A stretch of DNA of 64,000 bases. It comes from Phoronis australis. Lineage: Eukaryota > Phoronida > Phoronidae. Positions 49,121-61,399 of this stretch are shown here, one piece after another (the first letter of the stretch is position 1; each line of letters opens with the position of its first letter). The position numbers and the translations under genes are program-made. The DNA is taken from contig NMRA01000112.1 of NCBI GenBank assembly GCA_002633005.1, positions 389,195-453,194 on the forward strand. The letters run 5' to 3'. Below the pieces are notes generated by a model. It had not been told where the DNA came from and ran no database searches. It saw only the letters and a program-made list of their open reading frames with translations.

Positions 49121-49558
49121 CACTCCGTAGGTTCGCCTCTCCTAGACGAATACAGTGAAGCTATCGTTGCCAGAAGCGGACACTCTGTCAGGAAATCTGA
49201 AAAGAACTAAAAACCCACCTTCAGTCGCAAGAATTGTTTTCGGCATCCTAGTGTTATGAACTTGGTCTCAAAATCACTTTCCATCTGATTAACAAACGAG
49301 ATGAAACCAAAATTTCAGTGGTAATTTGTATAAATCTGAAGTCCTGTTCTTGGACCGAACACGTTTTATAGCCGCTTTTAAGTTGGGTGCACGTCCAATC
49401 CACGGATGACGCACCCTCTACAGATAACACGCGGCTTGCTTTGCGTTGTTACATTGAACTAGGGGACATACTCCATGTTCGATGCAGAAATGATGACGCA
49501 TAATTAACGATCGAATCACCGAAACTATGTCAAAATTTCGTTGTTGTGTTTTTTTCAG

Positions 49559-49811
49559 GTATCTTTTCTGGACTGATCATGGCGACGTGCCAAAGATTGA
49601 GAGATCCCTTTTGAATGGAGGCGACCGGCGTGTTCTAATCAACAACCGCCTGTCCCACCCCTCAGGGATAACAGTCGACATCGCCAACGATCGTATCTAT
49701 TGGGTGGATAGCGGAAGAGACACAGTGGAGTCCACGGATCTCCATGGAAACGATAGAACACAACTGTTCATGGTTCCAGGAACAAGTTTTTACGGAATAG
49801 CGATATATAAG
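49559..49811 (+). CDS. LRP-like gene, exon 3: propeller 1, blades 4-5
   Basis: Acceptor gtgtttttttcag ends at 49558; the donor ATAAG|GTAAGT follows 49811 in phase 0. It encodes YLFWTDHGDVPKIERSLLNG and IYWVDSGRDTVESTDLHGND, the best-conserved part of the protein, with the typical PKIER and HPSGITVD motifs that precede each blade. The last residues, YGIAIYK, lead straight into exon 4. Confidence 0.9.
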
Positions 49812-49876
49812 GTAAGTGGCTTTTTCTGCTATATCCCTTGTTCAAATCTTTCTGATACATTTCTTGTTTAGGTCAG

Positions 49877-49945
49877 GACATGGGCGGCGCACCATAGGAG
49901 GCTTGGGGGCTATAGCCCCACGTTTTTCAGTGATGCGCTGCCCAT
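49877..49945 (+). repeat. Dispersed G-rich repeat (23528 family)
   Basis: The phrase tgggcggcgcaccatagg, then cttgggggctatagcccca, then cgtttttcagtgatgcg matches the units at 23528-23665. It lies just inside intron 3. Confidence 0.6.
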
Positions 49946-50443
49946 CGTCTGTTCATTTATTTATTGTTGTAGTTACAGTGCAACGAACTAAAGTTAGTTC
50001 GGAACCGAAATCGCGTCATAGTTTGTAACAAAAGTTGTGAAGAGCTGCTCCTGTTCCTAAATATAGTTAATGGTCTCCATAAATTCTATATACGTGTGTG
50101 TGTGCGTTTGCGTGTGCTTCCATATGCAGCTTTGTGAGCGTAAAAGAACTAGATAAGTTTGGCTACACTGTCACGGTCTATGTGCGCATCTAGAAACAAT
50201 AAAACTGCATCTTCATCGTAAGTTAAAACCTTCTGTTAGTAGCTCACTCATGTAACTTTGTAATTGCAAAAACGTCCTAATTTCCTACGCGATATTCCAG
50301 TGTGGTAAACGCTTGTGAGACTCTACAATCTTTTTATTGGCTCGCTGTTATAATCACCACAGTCGAAAATTATTGTACAGGGCCATTCATAGCCCCCTGT
50401 CTGCTTAGTAATTATTGAATACTTGACTCTCTATTTTCCAAAG

Positions 50444-50588
50444 TCGTACCTGTTTGTAACGGATCTGACGGCCTCTAAACTGCGTGTATTTGGCACGGGC
50501 TCATCAAAGGTCAACTTGAATTTTAAACTTGGAGCGACGCCATACTCCATTGTGATGTACGACAAATGGAGCCAGCCCCAAGTAAACA
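50444..50588 (+). CDS. LRP-like gene, exon 4: propeller 1, blade 6
   Basis: Acceptor ctattttccaaag ends at 50443 (phase 0). It encodes SYLFVTDLTASKLRVF, a degenerate sixth YWTD strand (LFVTD), and closes the propeller with TPYSIVMYDKWSQPQVN. The donor AAACA|GTAAGT at 50588/50589 gives phase 1. An earlier GT at 50582 was rejected because it breaks the EGF frame. Confidence 0.82.
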
Positions 50589-53500
50589 GTAAGTTGGATG
50601 TAACACACAGTAGCTAACTTTCCTGCGTTCAGCTCTATCGAGGATGTGTTCATTGCATTAACACGTGTGTGGACCGCGTTACCAAAAACTCCCGGACATA
50701 AGGAGTTCTAAAGCTCACACTTCTTGTGTGAAAGACGATTTATAATAAACATCCTTTATCATTTGCCAGATTTATGTTTTGAGCATTGTTGTTGGGGGGA
50801 GGGCAACATCTGTGGAGTTGCGATAATCATTGGTAAATAATCGGCGATTTCCGGAGCGGAAACAAACTCGTAAATAACACATATATAAATAGTATATCCC
50901 GTCGTTACGCGCGTAGAAGAAAAAATAGTTGTAGACAGGCCACGTGGAAATGAAAGCTGTTGCCTAAATTATGATAAACCTTACGTTACCACTTACTTTC
51001 GCATTCTACACTTAGCTGAGCGTGTATATCCTCTGAAGTCCTAAGATATACACAGTTTCCTATATTTTTCTTCTTTGACGTCAGCGTACATATCGTTTGC
51101 TTTCGAAGCACGCCACTCTGCTTTTGCTTTTGTTAAGCGCCCACATATGTATTCATATGACCGCTCATATTGTCCTCATCTCCGTCCATTCGGCGTCCAG
51201 TTGCTGTGTCCGGCTTTTCGGCATCATCCGCTGCTGTATCTTCTCAGACCCCATGCATGCAGGATCTTCATGAAATCCGGCTGACCACAGATCTGTCTGC
51301 TGCGCTACCTTAACACGATTTCTCGTTTGCTTCTTTGTCTAGCATGTCCTTCGCTGGATCTTTATGAAATTTACCAGATATGTCCCTATCACTAATTAAG
51401 AGCTAAACGACGCTATCCATACATTTTAGCCGAGTCGCCTTACACTTCATACTGCTGCGCCCTTGGGTGAAAATTTTATCATTGTGGTCCCCTCCTTTCC
51501 ATTTGCTAAACGGTTTGCTGGACCGCCATGTAGTTTAGACGAGATCACTATTGGCTTAGATTTCGGTCTGATCTCGCTATAGCCCTTGGTGACAGTTTTC
51601 TTGTTGTTCGCGTGTGTCTCAATCCGTGAATCCACCAAGGTACATCTTGTTCCTCATTACATAGTTCTTTTCACAACAAGACTCTTGTAGTGCTCCCCCC
51701 CCCCTTCCATCTGACACCACGCGAGCTGGGCTATTGAAAGAGCTGAGCTGTTGACATTCAGTGGTGGAGGCAATTGTTTATATAAATATGCAATAAGAAA
51801 TCTCAAAATAGTGTTACAGTTCGAAAATTATCATTTCATTTTCACATCTATTTTGGGACAAAAGAGAACGGGGGAGTGCTTTGTCAGAAAGTTTCATGGG
51901 GATGAGTTCAGCCATTCCTGAGATGTGATGTTCCCAATTTAGCCAAATGTTCAAATTACGAGAAATACCAGAACCGACGTACCTCTTACCAAAAACGCAG
52001 TGATCATTTTTATTTTTCAGATATTTCTATTATCATTGATAATTTTTTCCAAAACAAACAACAAGTACATCTACATGTATTTATTCACGCATGCTCACCT
52101 CAGGAGAGACCATTCTCGTGCCTGGTACAGTGTATAAAGTAAACAACTGCTACATGGAGTTAACGTGAAGAATAAAATTTTCCCATTTCCCTGAGAAGCT
52201 GTCATACACAAAATTTTTATTCGTAATTAATTGTTCATCATTATTGTACTCATAAGTATATGTAACACATTTGTGAATGTTAGATATATTTTTGTGACAT
52301 CTCTCCTTGTAAGTGTACTGTTTGGCTAGTAAAAGCGAAATGTTAAATAGAAAATCATGTGTCTTATAAAGTCCAAGAATAACACGTTTGTAAGAGAGAC
52401 AGGTGGGAAGCTGAATGAGACACTTTTGAAGTAGTTTTCTGAATTCCTTTCAAAAATCTTATACGAGGCGACATTCCCAAAAAAGGTGTGACAGCGTCTC
52501 TGTAGTTTTATTAGAAATTAGAATCCTGAACTTGGATTTTGACTAAAAAGTATTTGTTGCAATAATCTTGTGTAATATTCTAAATTGGAACCGTCTAATA
52601 TTGGCATCCTTTGTTATTTCATAAGGCAATGCGCACGTTCCAATCTAAACTACCTCCTAACTCTATTTCCCATTTACACTCTGACTTAGACAGATTCTTA
52701 ATGTCGTCGGAGGTAGAACAAATATGTCTACAACCCTTCGAATCGTTCCGGTAAGTGAGAAATTGCTAAACGCATATAAGGAGAATAGACATTAACAGTT
52801 TTAAATTTACTTTGAGATAGACTTTTTGAAACTTTCTTAGAACACAAACAACACCATTATATTCTACAAAACTGGATTTTATATCAAACCCATTTATCAT
52901 ATCGTCTAAACTAACGAGATCGCCATCAGAGTTATACAAACTAAGACTTATAAAAAACACTGCTGCCTACGATCCCCAAGTTACTATTAAATCACAAAAG
53001 TTGATTTAAAAAGTCTTCTTTACCAGCAATAGTTATATTCTTATAGTAAGGTGTCATACTTCCAAGTACGTCGCGCCAGTAGGAAGTATCAGATAGAGTT
53101 AACTTCGACTAAATAAATTATTTTCCAAGTGAAGCAAAATTCTTAAGGAACGAGTAGAGTGAGTATAATAACTGACCACTTTTAGACTATTAGAGCATAA
53201 ACGGATGATTCTAGTTGGCCCAGAATACTTCAAATATTCCCAAGTGTTTGAAAACATTTGGGGACATCTAACCGAGTGAATAGTAGAAATTAAAAATTCC
53301 TCCTGTCCGCTACTTTTGGCCTCAGAATTATCCTTAAACCTTTCCGTTACCTCCATTGTGCTCATGAAGTAAGTAGTTCAGGACAACTCTGCGTCTACCA
53401 CCAAGCGATACACCAATATCCGCCTGAGATCAGAAAAACACACCATCATGTTTCTAGCTCCAAACAGCAATCTCCAAATTCATTTTTAACAGAGCATGCG

Positions 53501-54742
53501 TAGCACAGCGTTGCATTTCGAAGATGCGGTGTACTTTACCACGTAAGCAAGCCTTCACACTGTTCGAGGCTTGGCTTAAAGCTGTATTTCGCCCTATATA
53601 GCCTGGCTTTAGACGAAAATCGAACCAGGCCTATACAGTCATAAAACTGGTCTCATTACTTCCTTTCTGTGATACGATTTTATTTCCGTAATCAAGTTAA
53701 GACAAAGCCAATGTGTACATGTGACATTTTCAAATTAGCAATTTTATGGTTAGCCACACAACCCCAAAAACTGGCTTAATTCGATTTTCGTTTATTAGCC
53801 AGCTAAGCAGGGTGAACTAAGTGCCTGTCTTGGCCAATCCAATTCTGGGCGAGATCACCCAACAATTCGCCAGATATATTACAAGCGAAGCATGTGATCT
53901 CACAAGCTTTCAATAACCAGTATCTTGTGTATTGGAACGGGCCTTGATTCCACTGTCCATGAGCGACAGTGATCATTTTCAATAAAGTCGCCTCTGTACT
54001 TCGATAGTTTCTACGCAAGTCTCACAATTCGAGAGATTTAATGAAGAACTTACCCACCAGTGTGATGGTCATATTATACTGCACTATGGGGCGGTTGTAG
54101 GCTCCCGATGATAGTACTGAGCACTGAGAGACGTGTGTAAACCTTGGCTGCGTTCCGTAGACTCGAGAATTCAGCAAGTAAAGCCATCGTGCTCACGTGT
54201 TTCGCTGGCAATGCAAAGCGGTATCTTGCGAGATATTGCGCAATCTTGGGGCTTCGTGAGCTTTTTGGGTCTAAGGTTAGCAGGCCTGGTGTTTAAAGTG
54301 GTGATCCAGTTAAAACTTGAGCCTGATCGCGACTAAACTCCATCGATACATGCTCACACGAAAGCGTGTTGTAGTGGGCCAGTGTTTTCAATTATGACAG
54401 GCTCAGTTGACTTATGCCATATTGTGTACAAGTTACCAAGTTTTCGATAGGTTCGGTACTATCGCACTGAGAAAAATCGGAAGAAAGTAACATCGTATGA
54501 AGTCATGTTTTAGCCTTAAGTCTAATTTCAACCCCAGCCCTAACGCAACCCAACAATAACCCTAACTCTGAACGCGCTAGGGTGACATCAATCGTCAATG
54601 CATTTAAAAAACGATGGCAACGCAGTAGTTGAAAATTTCCGAATGGCTCAGACTCTTAAAGGGCTATGAGGGCTGCTGTGCATGTGAATGTCGCGGTATG
54701 TCTAGATTTTGATGGTATCGTCTCAATTGTGTTGGTTTATAG
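50589..54742. other. Intron 4 of the LRP-like gene
   Basis: It contains a decayed two-unit repeat (51070-51420), a C-run (51697-51706), and a dead minus-strand LINE (52190-53370). No additional exon was recognised. Confidence 0.5.
52190..53370 (-). mobile_element. Dead LINE, C-terminal end of ORF2 (minus strand)
   Basis: In order on the minus strand: DGDLVSLDDM (~52925), QFRILHKIIATNTF (~52600-52560), then TTETLSHLFWECRL (~52500-52465), and ILGLYKTHDFLFNISLLLAK (~52370-52310). The TETLxHLFWxC phrase is typical of the zinc-binding region after the RT of L1-like elements. Stops and frameshifts are frequent. It is antisense to the host gene. Confidence 0.7.
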
Positions 54743-54856
54743 GTTCCTGTGGAAACTTCGGATGTTCAGACATATGTGTCCAACTCCCGGAACAGAATCC
54801 GCAATGTCTATGCGAAGATGGGTCGCAGCTGTCCGCCAACAACAAGACGTGTGCGG
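54743..54856 (+). CDS. LRP-like gene, exon 5: EGF module 1
   Basis: Acceptor ggtttatag ends at 54742; the donor GCGG|GTAAGT follows 54856 in phase 1. In the correct frame it reads SCGNFGCSDICVQLPEQNPQ, then CLCEDGSQLSANNKTCA, with six cysteines in the LRP-type EGF pattern. The frame is set by the cysteines; other frames give long shadow ORFs. Such modules cap each propeller in LRP proteins. Confidence 0.9.
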
Positions 54857-55753
54857 GTAAGTGAACTGCTTGGGTATCGGCGATATCCCGTGAGCATGTA
54901 TCAGTGATTCCCCCAGCGATATCCCGTACATGTACAGTACATGTATATGCAGGGCCACTGAATTGTAAGCGCCATCGTGCATTTTGGAATATTTGAAAAT
55001 GCAGCAATCGCCAATATAAAGCATAATTTTTATTCCAGCGCAAGGTCATTTCGTTTCATAGAATTTTTACCCACGTCTAACAGCTTCTTGTGTTTTTCGC
55101 CAGTCAGCCGTGACCACCAAGTTAAGTACTGTCAAAGTCAATAAAGTATAAATCATTCTCCGAAAACATTGAATAAGTGACGATGTTTGCCAGCACACGT
55201 GGTAAAATTCAACGCGATCTTCTAGTCAAAATGGCGTAACATTGAAATATAAGGCTATTTTGAATTTAAAGAAATGGTTTTATGTACAGGATTTTCAGGT
55301 AAGCCAACAAAACTACATGTATATGCCGATGTAGCAAGAAGTCGTTGAGGCTAACGTTGGAACTGTTGGTTTCTAAGTATTGTGTAAAACTAAAATGAGA
55401 GAGAAGGCATAAATCATATCAATGTAAAATGTATGACTTAAGACATATGTTGGACGCTGGATATTTGACAGGTAGAATGCTTAGCGTTTTACTTTATGTA
55501 AACGAATATTGAGGTGCTAGTGCACCTCAAAATTATTGACGTGCTAGAATACAACATGAATCCTAGACGGGTCAGTAGCCATTCTGGTTTTTGTTGAGCT
55601 GTTTAACCTTCTCTCACAACGTCTGAATGGAAGATGACCGACACGCAGAAATTCGTGAGCGAGGCTTACTGTACGTGCGCATGCTTGGACTGTTTGGAAG
55701 GCCTGTTGTGTTTCTTTGTCACTTACATGTAGTATGTCCATTGTTGTTTTCAG

Positions 55754-56056
55754 TTAGCCTTGATAAAGACACCAGAAAGCCGTCGTTCCTGGTCAGCACC
55801 GGAAGTAGCATTTGCTCCCTCCCGTACAGTTTGCCTACCACAAGCCTAAGTAACCACACCTTGCTTGTACAAAGCGAATGCATTGTTGGTGGAAAGAATG
55901 GCATTAGTGCGCTTGACTTTAATTGGAAGCAAAACATGGTGTACTGGCAGGAGAGTGGAAGTGGGTCAATTTTCAGAACGAGGCTCCTGAAAGGTCATCC
56001 CACGCAAAAAGTTTTCGACTTCGAGCAATTTCAGTCACCTACAGCCAAACTCACAG
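55754..56056 (+). CDS. LRP-like gene, exon 6: propeller 2, blades 1-2
   Basis: Acceptor ttgttgttttcag ends at 55753; the donor TCACAG|GTAAAA follows 56056. It opens propeller 2 with a degenerate first strand SFLVSTGSS and a second strand MVYWQESGSGSIFRTRLLKG, preceded by ISALDFNWKQN. NHT is a possible N-glycosylation site. Phase 1 at both ends, as for other modules of the family. Confidence 0.88.
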
Positions 56057-56410
56057 GTAAAATTGATTTAATTTACGGTAGCAGTAGTCCAAAACTTGTG
56101 TTTAGGTTTTTTGTCTGTTTTACATAGTTAATTTACTTATTATGTTATTGTTAATATTTAAAAAGCGCTCGATTATGCATCAATTAAAACCAATTTTATT
56201 ACCCTTGGTTGACCAACCCTAAAATTTGTGTGCTATTGAAAACATTTTGTCTTGAATACTGACCGACTAATCTTAGGACAGTGAGAGTAACAAGAGTGAA
56301 AACAAAAAATTCACGGACGTCCTTGCACTATCAATAGGTAGCGAAAATTTAATTCGCGAGGTTTGAGATGTTTCATTGCATTGTAAGTGTGTTCATACTT
56401 TTCCTTCCAG

Positions 56411-56564
56411 ACCTGTCGGTGGACTGGGTTTCATCCTATATTTATTGGGCTGATCTTCAGTCAAAATGTATATTTGTTGCTAAGGACGACGGCACTCACG
56501 CCAAAAAGCTCATCTGTAATGACACCTTCGAACCAACGGCGCTTGCTGTAGATCCTGTCGGACG
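56411..56564 (+). CDS. LRP-like gene, exon 7: propeller 2, blade 3
   Basis: Acceptor cttttccttccag ends at 56410; the donor GGACG|GTAATT follows 56564 (phase 2). It encodes DLSVDWVSSYIYWADLQSK and EPTALAVDPVGR, a standard LRP blade with strand IYWAD. Confidence 0.9.
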
Positions 56565-57396
56565 GTAATTTAGATAGTTCTTCTTGTTTTGTTACCACAT
56601 GGATGGTTGCAGATGAGTATCATGTGTTCCCTCTGAAGTTATATGCTGTGTGTCTTGTCGAACTGTATTGTAGATACCAGTGGTTGAACTGCTAACTTAG
56701 GTGCGTTCCGTAACGCTTTAGTCTCGCGAGACACTAAAGGCAAACAATCCTTGATTATAGAAAGGACACAGCGAGTTTACCTCCCAAATTCAATATTCCT
56801 GACCACTGTTCAATCATTTCATTTGCTTGTTTATGGTAGTAAGGTCTCGGGAGAATTTCGCCTGTCATTCGGTGGTATTGCTTGTTGTTGCCATACTTGC
56901 CAGAAACTCAACGGAACGCAACCTTGATTATGTCTGTGAGTGGCGTACTTTAAGAGAAAACACCTTATCGAAGACAACTGGAGATTTGACACTTGCGTTC
57001 CGTCTAAGAAATGAGCTTTTAAGTTAGACCATCTCATACCAACTTTAAATTGGTCTCAACTTCATTCTTACTCAGAAGAGGAAATATTTCTTGGTTTGCA
57101 AATACATGTACTGTAACTGGCAGTTGTTTATTCCTTGATATCATTAAATGACACGCCGTGACGAGCTAACTTGCAGATCCTGGTCTCGAGTAGCATCGAA
57201 CAGTCAGTCCGGAAATCACCTCTAATTGGACACAGAAACAATTTGAGACCAATTTCATAACGCCAGTAAGTTTTGCAAATGAAACTTGTTTTTGTGAAGA
57301 AAGGAGAGTTTAGAAACGCTTTGGGTACTTGTCCCAAATTAAGCAGAAAGTAATTCATGCTTCCGGAGCATGCACGTCCACGGGACAAATGTATCA

Positions 57397-57463
57397 AATG
57401 TCGCGAGATTAGAACTCGGGATCTCTGGCTCACGAGTGATACGCTTTGTTACCAGAGCTATTT
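57397..57463 (-). repeat. tRNA-derived SINE or tRNA pseudogene
   Basis: On the minus strand TAGCTCTGGTAACAAAGCG (box-A-like) is followed by tatcactcgtgagccagaga, then box-B-like GAGTTCTAATCTCG. The order and spacing are those of a tRNA, but several stem bases do not pair. It lies in intron 7. Confidence 0.5.
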
Positions 57464-57780
57464 CTGACTTCACGCTGAGCAAAGAAACTGGCGAAAAACG
57501 TCACCCACAGGGCATCCTCTGAGATGTAGACAGCGTTGTGTTCATGTTGCGTTCCATACGATGTCGGTTTAGTTTTCATGATTGTTGATGGTTATGGTGC
57601 TACACTACCATTCTTGGAAACAAATGTAATTTATCCATTATTTTTCAGATCAGGGATTTGGTTTGTGACAAATTTTGATTCTCGACTATCAAATTAGTAT
57701 AATTTGCGTCTCTAAATGAAGGACACGTGCTGAACATACATGTGTGACGATTTATTGTTAACGATTCATTTATTTTATAG

Positions 57781-57912
57781 CCGCCTATTTTGGTTTGATC
57801 GAAGCAAGTCTGTTCTCGAGAGATCTCTTCTGGACGGCACTCAACGACAAGATTTCATTCGCTTTCGCAACTCCAACATTACCCGCCTGGCTATAAACTT
57901 CCATGACAAACG
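57781..57912 (+). CDS. LRP-like gene, exon 8: propeller 2, blade 4
   Basis: Acceptor catttattttatag ends at 57780; the donor AAACG|GTAAAC follows 57912 (phase 2 at both ends). It encodes RLFWFDRSKSVLERSLLDGT, with strand LFWFD and the following LERSLLDG turn, then ITRLAINFHDKR. Confidence 0.9.
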
Positions 57913-58201
57913 GTAAACACATCCCCTTCTCTCTCCCTTGCCTTTCGCACTATCTTCCCGCTTTCCCCTCTAAGGTCCCTCTCCTTGTTTCTTCTTCCGT
58001 TTCTGGTGATTCTTCAAAGTAGACGCATATAGTCGGAGAATTTCAATAAATTTTCAGCTCGAAATGATTCCAACGCAGTTCCATGTATCTGTGTAGTTGT
58101 AAATAGCGCTCTAGTATAAAGCATTCTATCAATTTTTGCACACATTTTTTATCTGATTCAATTGCGAAATGATACAGTTGTTTAATATCTTTATTTTGCA
58201 G

Positions 58202-58322
58202 CATCTATTGGACCGATGTTACCAAAAAAACTATTGAATCAATTGGCTTATCTGGGAGCGGAAGAAGAATAGACTTTTCAAGAGTCTCTTCATCCACGTT
58301 GATTGGAATTTCATTTTTCAAG
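58202..58322 (+). CDS. LRP-like gene, exon 9: propeller 2, blade 5
   Basis: Acceptor tttattttgcag ends at 58201; the donor TTCAAG|GTGCAG follows 58322 in phase 0. It encodes IYWTDVTKKTIESIGLSGSG, one of only two fully canonical YWTD strands in the window, and ends with LIGISFFK, parallel to the exon 3 ending. Confidence 0.88.
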
Positions 58323-59187
58323 GTGCAGTCATTTGTAGCAAGTACTATAAGTAAATGTGTTAATAAAGCGAAAGAATTTACGTTATTTTGATAAAAATAT
58401 GAGAGCTTTATTAAAACGAGTTGAAATACATGTACATGTATTTTGTCTGTCGGACTTTTCATGAAAGAGGTCGTTCGTACCAGTATGCTTTGGTCTGACG
58501 GTCTGTTGGCCGACGGCAAAGTGTTGTTTAATTCCTCGAGGCGTCGTTGAAGCTAGTTTTAAAATCTGACGATGGAGCCTTTTAGTCTAGTCGAAAAATG
58601 AGATATTATTATTTAAAAAATTGTTGAGATACGGTTCACTAAAAAACTTATTATATAAGCACTGAAAGTTGCACTTTATGTTAGTGTTTATATTGGCTTA
58701 TGTACACTTTCAGTGTATTATAGATTGTAAGTAATCGTATACATGTAATGCAAATCAGATGCAATGATTATGAAGAAAATTATTCCTTCTTAATGCTTGA
58801 CCCTCAAAACATCAGTTTTCAGATTTCATATGTTCAATTACAGGAAAAACAAAGTCCTATACCATCAAGTAACGAAACATCGGTAATGGCGGCACTAATT
58901 TGCATAAAAAACGCATGTGTGACACTTTTTCGGTTTCTTAACATCTTTTTTCGGTTTTCGTACGTATTTCTCTTTGCAAAAATGCAACTTAAGAGTTGAA
59001 GTCCGGGGTGTGCACGGGGGCCATTTTTCGACTCAACTATTTGCGCGCACCACAAAACTTCAGTCTTGCGGCTAAATGTGCCGTGTACATGTATCTGAAA
59101 CTATATAGACTGCAGTTCAAAAACATTCCATCAGGCCTTAGACATTCGTGTTATGAACTACCCATAAAGTTAGGTGTACATTTTCAG

Positions 59188-59335
59188 GATTTCCTTGTTT
59201 GGACTGAACAAGGAATGGAAGGAGGTGTTTTCACAGCAGTCACAGGTTCAACTGATATGATCCAGAGAATTCACCATAACAGTTTGTCTGACATCGTGGC
59301 TCTAAGCTCAGAAAACCAGCCTGATGTTTTCGATA
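59188..59335 (+). CDS. LRP-like gene, exon 10: propeller 2, blade 6
   Basis: Acceptor gtgtacattttcag ends at 59187; the donor CGATA|GTAAGC follows 59335 in phase 1. It encodes DFLVWTEQGMEGGVFTAVTG and ends IVALSSENQPDVFD, closing propeller 2 just before an EGF module, as exon 4 does for propeller 1. Confidence 0.87.
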
Positions 59336-60357
59336 GTAAGCATAGAATCGTTATTGAGTTTGCAAGACTTGTCGATTTCCTGAACATACATTCGCGAGCC
59401 GGTGCTCACTCGAATTATTGCAAGCGTGTACAATAATTGTTCGCTCAATTATGTGGCGATTTATTTCTCAACTTTAAATTCAATGAAACTGATATGAACT
59501 ATCTTCCAAGCACTCAACAGTAATAAGACAAGTATTTCGTATAATTTCTTCTGGTGTATTGTTTCGCATATTTCCTGCATCTCATTTATGCATAGACGTC
59601 TCTCAATTATTCACCACTTTCTTCCTTTAGTACCTCATCCCTGTATTTTGGTTGTATGTATTGTGGTTTATATTTGGTTTTTATTTTATTTGAATAAGCT
59701 GTGTAATTTGCTCAAGAGCGATTTCTAGGTTTCTTCACAGCTCTTCATTTTTTTTTCTTTTATGCAATAACTATTTTCTCGTTTGAAAAATATTGTTCTT
59801 ATCCTTGAACTTCAAGGCAGCGGTTATCATTAAAGTTGCCCACCGTTAAATGCTTCTCTTCATTGTAACGAGTTACCCCCGACGTTGCTCGCCACAAAAA
59901 AATCTTTGTTATCGCAAGCAATTATTGCAAATCTAAATTTATATTCATCTGTACTATTCAACTCACGGAATACGAATGTGCTTATACGTCGAGGAACCCT
60001 CTTACTCGGTATGAAGTCATTATCGGCCCGTGAAGTCAGCTCTAGAAAGCTACGAAGGGTAGACAACACAATTCATGTTTCCATTTGGGCTGTGCAAGAA
60101 ACTAGAGATTTCTCTTTAAAAGGGTGAAAGAAATTGCGAAAGTAGCTCTGGGCCATGCTTAAATTTTGCCGGCTTGTTTTGACGTGGAGTCTTTCAGTTT
60201 ATGTTCAGCCGGTAGGCTACGGCCACCGACTTCGAGGTATATGACACGTCCTTTTAAATTTCTAGTTGCTCTTTGATTCCGTAAGGATACCATGTCTCGG
60301 TTTAGGACGGGTCCCAAAGCGATTTCACTTGCCTCGTGCATTTTTTCTAATTTCTAG

Positions 60358-60477
60358 ATCCTTGTGACATTCGTGGAACAATATGCGATGGGCTATGTTT
60401 CCCCCTCGGTCCCTCGAACTCCACGTGCGCATGTGGTGAAGGATTGACTCTTTCGATGAACGGGACTTGCAAATCAG
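60358..60477 (+). CDS. LRP-like gene, exon 11: EGF module 2
   Basis: Acceptor ttttttctaatttctag ends at 60357; the donor AAATCAG|GTAATG follows 60477 in phase 1. It encodes PCDIRGTICDGLCFPL, then STCACGEGLTLSMNGTCKS, with six cysteines in EGF order. NST and NGT are possible N-glycosylation sites. Confidence 0.9.
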
Positions 60478-61112
60478 GTAATGAAATCTACAACAATGAT
60501 TGTTTGTCTGTTGAACATAGGCGGATTTAGGGGGAGCAGGGGGCCCGCCCCCTCCTCCCCCCTTGGCTGTCGCAAAAAAATAAAACAGCAAGAGCGAAGG
60601 GAAATGTTGAGTTTATAAATTAACCCCGGTAATTAACATTATACGGCTGAAACAGGATTTAAATGTGTGCAGTTTTAGTGTGTTTGGGGAATTTGCTCAG
60701 ATCCAATATCAAGTGTAACACGGCGCAATCTTAACAGAACTATGGCTAAGTATAGGCTCTCCCGGGAAATCCCAGACTACCGGCAGTGGCGCTGCGCACT
60801 ACGTCGTCTGCTTCACTGTGTAATTACATCATTTTTTAAAGAAAATTACTTCATTTTTTAAAGAAAATTACTTCTTATTTTTTGAGTGACGATGAAAAAA
60901 CAGAAGCTGCTGGTAAGATGTGAATTTTAAACGAAGCCTTAGTGAATTACTCAGAAACTCATAATTCTCTCTTTGACAAACCTTAACTTAAGACGATTTC
61001 CAAAGCAATCACGTCATCAATGCCAACATAAAAATCGGATTTGGTCTTTTGGGCAATTGAAAGCTATTTTAAATACAACAAATTTGTTATGAACTGATTG
61101 CACAAAATATAA

Positions 61113-61399
61113 ACAGTGGCGGATCTAGGATATCACAAGGGGGGCCCAACATTTTGTCCGGCTGGAAGCATTTGCGGAAACTGAACCACGATTGTAGATG
61201 CGCATAGCACCGAATGGGGGGAGGTCGGGAGGGNAATGCTTGATTTTTAGTGGAAAAAACAGAATTTTTTTCCTGGCGGGAGCAAACCCCCTCCCGACCT
61301 CCCCCCATTCGGTGCTACGCGCATCTACAATCGTGCTTTGCACAAATGTTTACAGACTGTTGGGCCTCCCCCTTGTGATATCCTAGATCCGTCACTGTT
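61113..61399. mobile_element. Foldback element containing an N
   Basis: The outer ends are inverted repeats: acagtggcggatctaggata with tcacaagg, and ccttgtgatatcctagatcc with gtcactgt. Inner arms (61195-61233 and 61292-61330) also pair closely. The N at 61234 lies at the base of one inner arm. The ends resemble those of widespread non-autonomous elements of marine animals. Frames reported across it are by-products. Confidence 0.75.
61234..61234. other. Single N inside a palindrome
   Basis: The undetermined base falls in the inverted repeat, where assembly or sequencing through a hairpin often fails. Unlike the other three it is not flanked by direct duplication. Confidence 0.85.

Larger units (their letters stand above)
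44574..49558. other. Intron 2 of the LRP-like gene
   Basis: It contains a tandem duplication (45335-45862), a dead LINE (46480-47650), one copy of a dispersed repeat (45998-46115), and a duplicated segment around the N at 49120. No other YWTD exon was seen. Confidence 0.5.

Noticed and set aside
51075-51640. Small genes on either strand
   Set aside because: The stretch consists of diverged repeated phrases (gatctttatgaaatttacc and gatcttcatgaaatccgg) and has no domains.
54666-54860. ORFs in other frames over the EGF exon
   Set aside because: Only the frame with six correctly spaced cysteines fits the family and the phases of exons 4 and 6.
56700-56930. MITE with ggtgcgttccgt ends
   Set aside because: The inverted match is only about a dozen bases and similar words occur by chance at 54150 and 57545; not enough to define an element.
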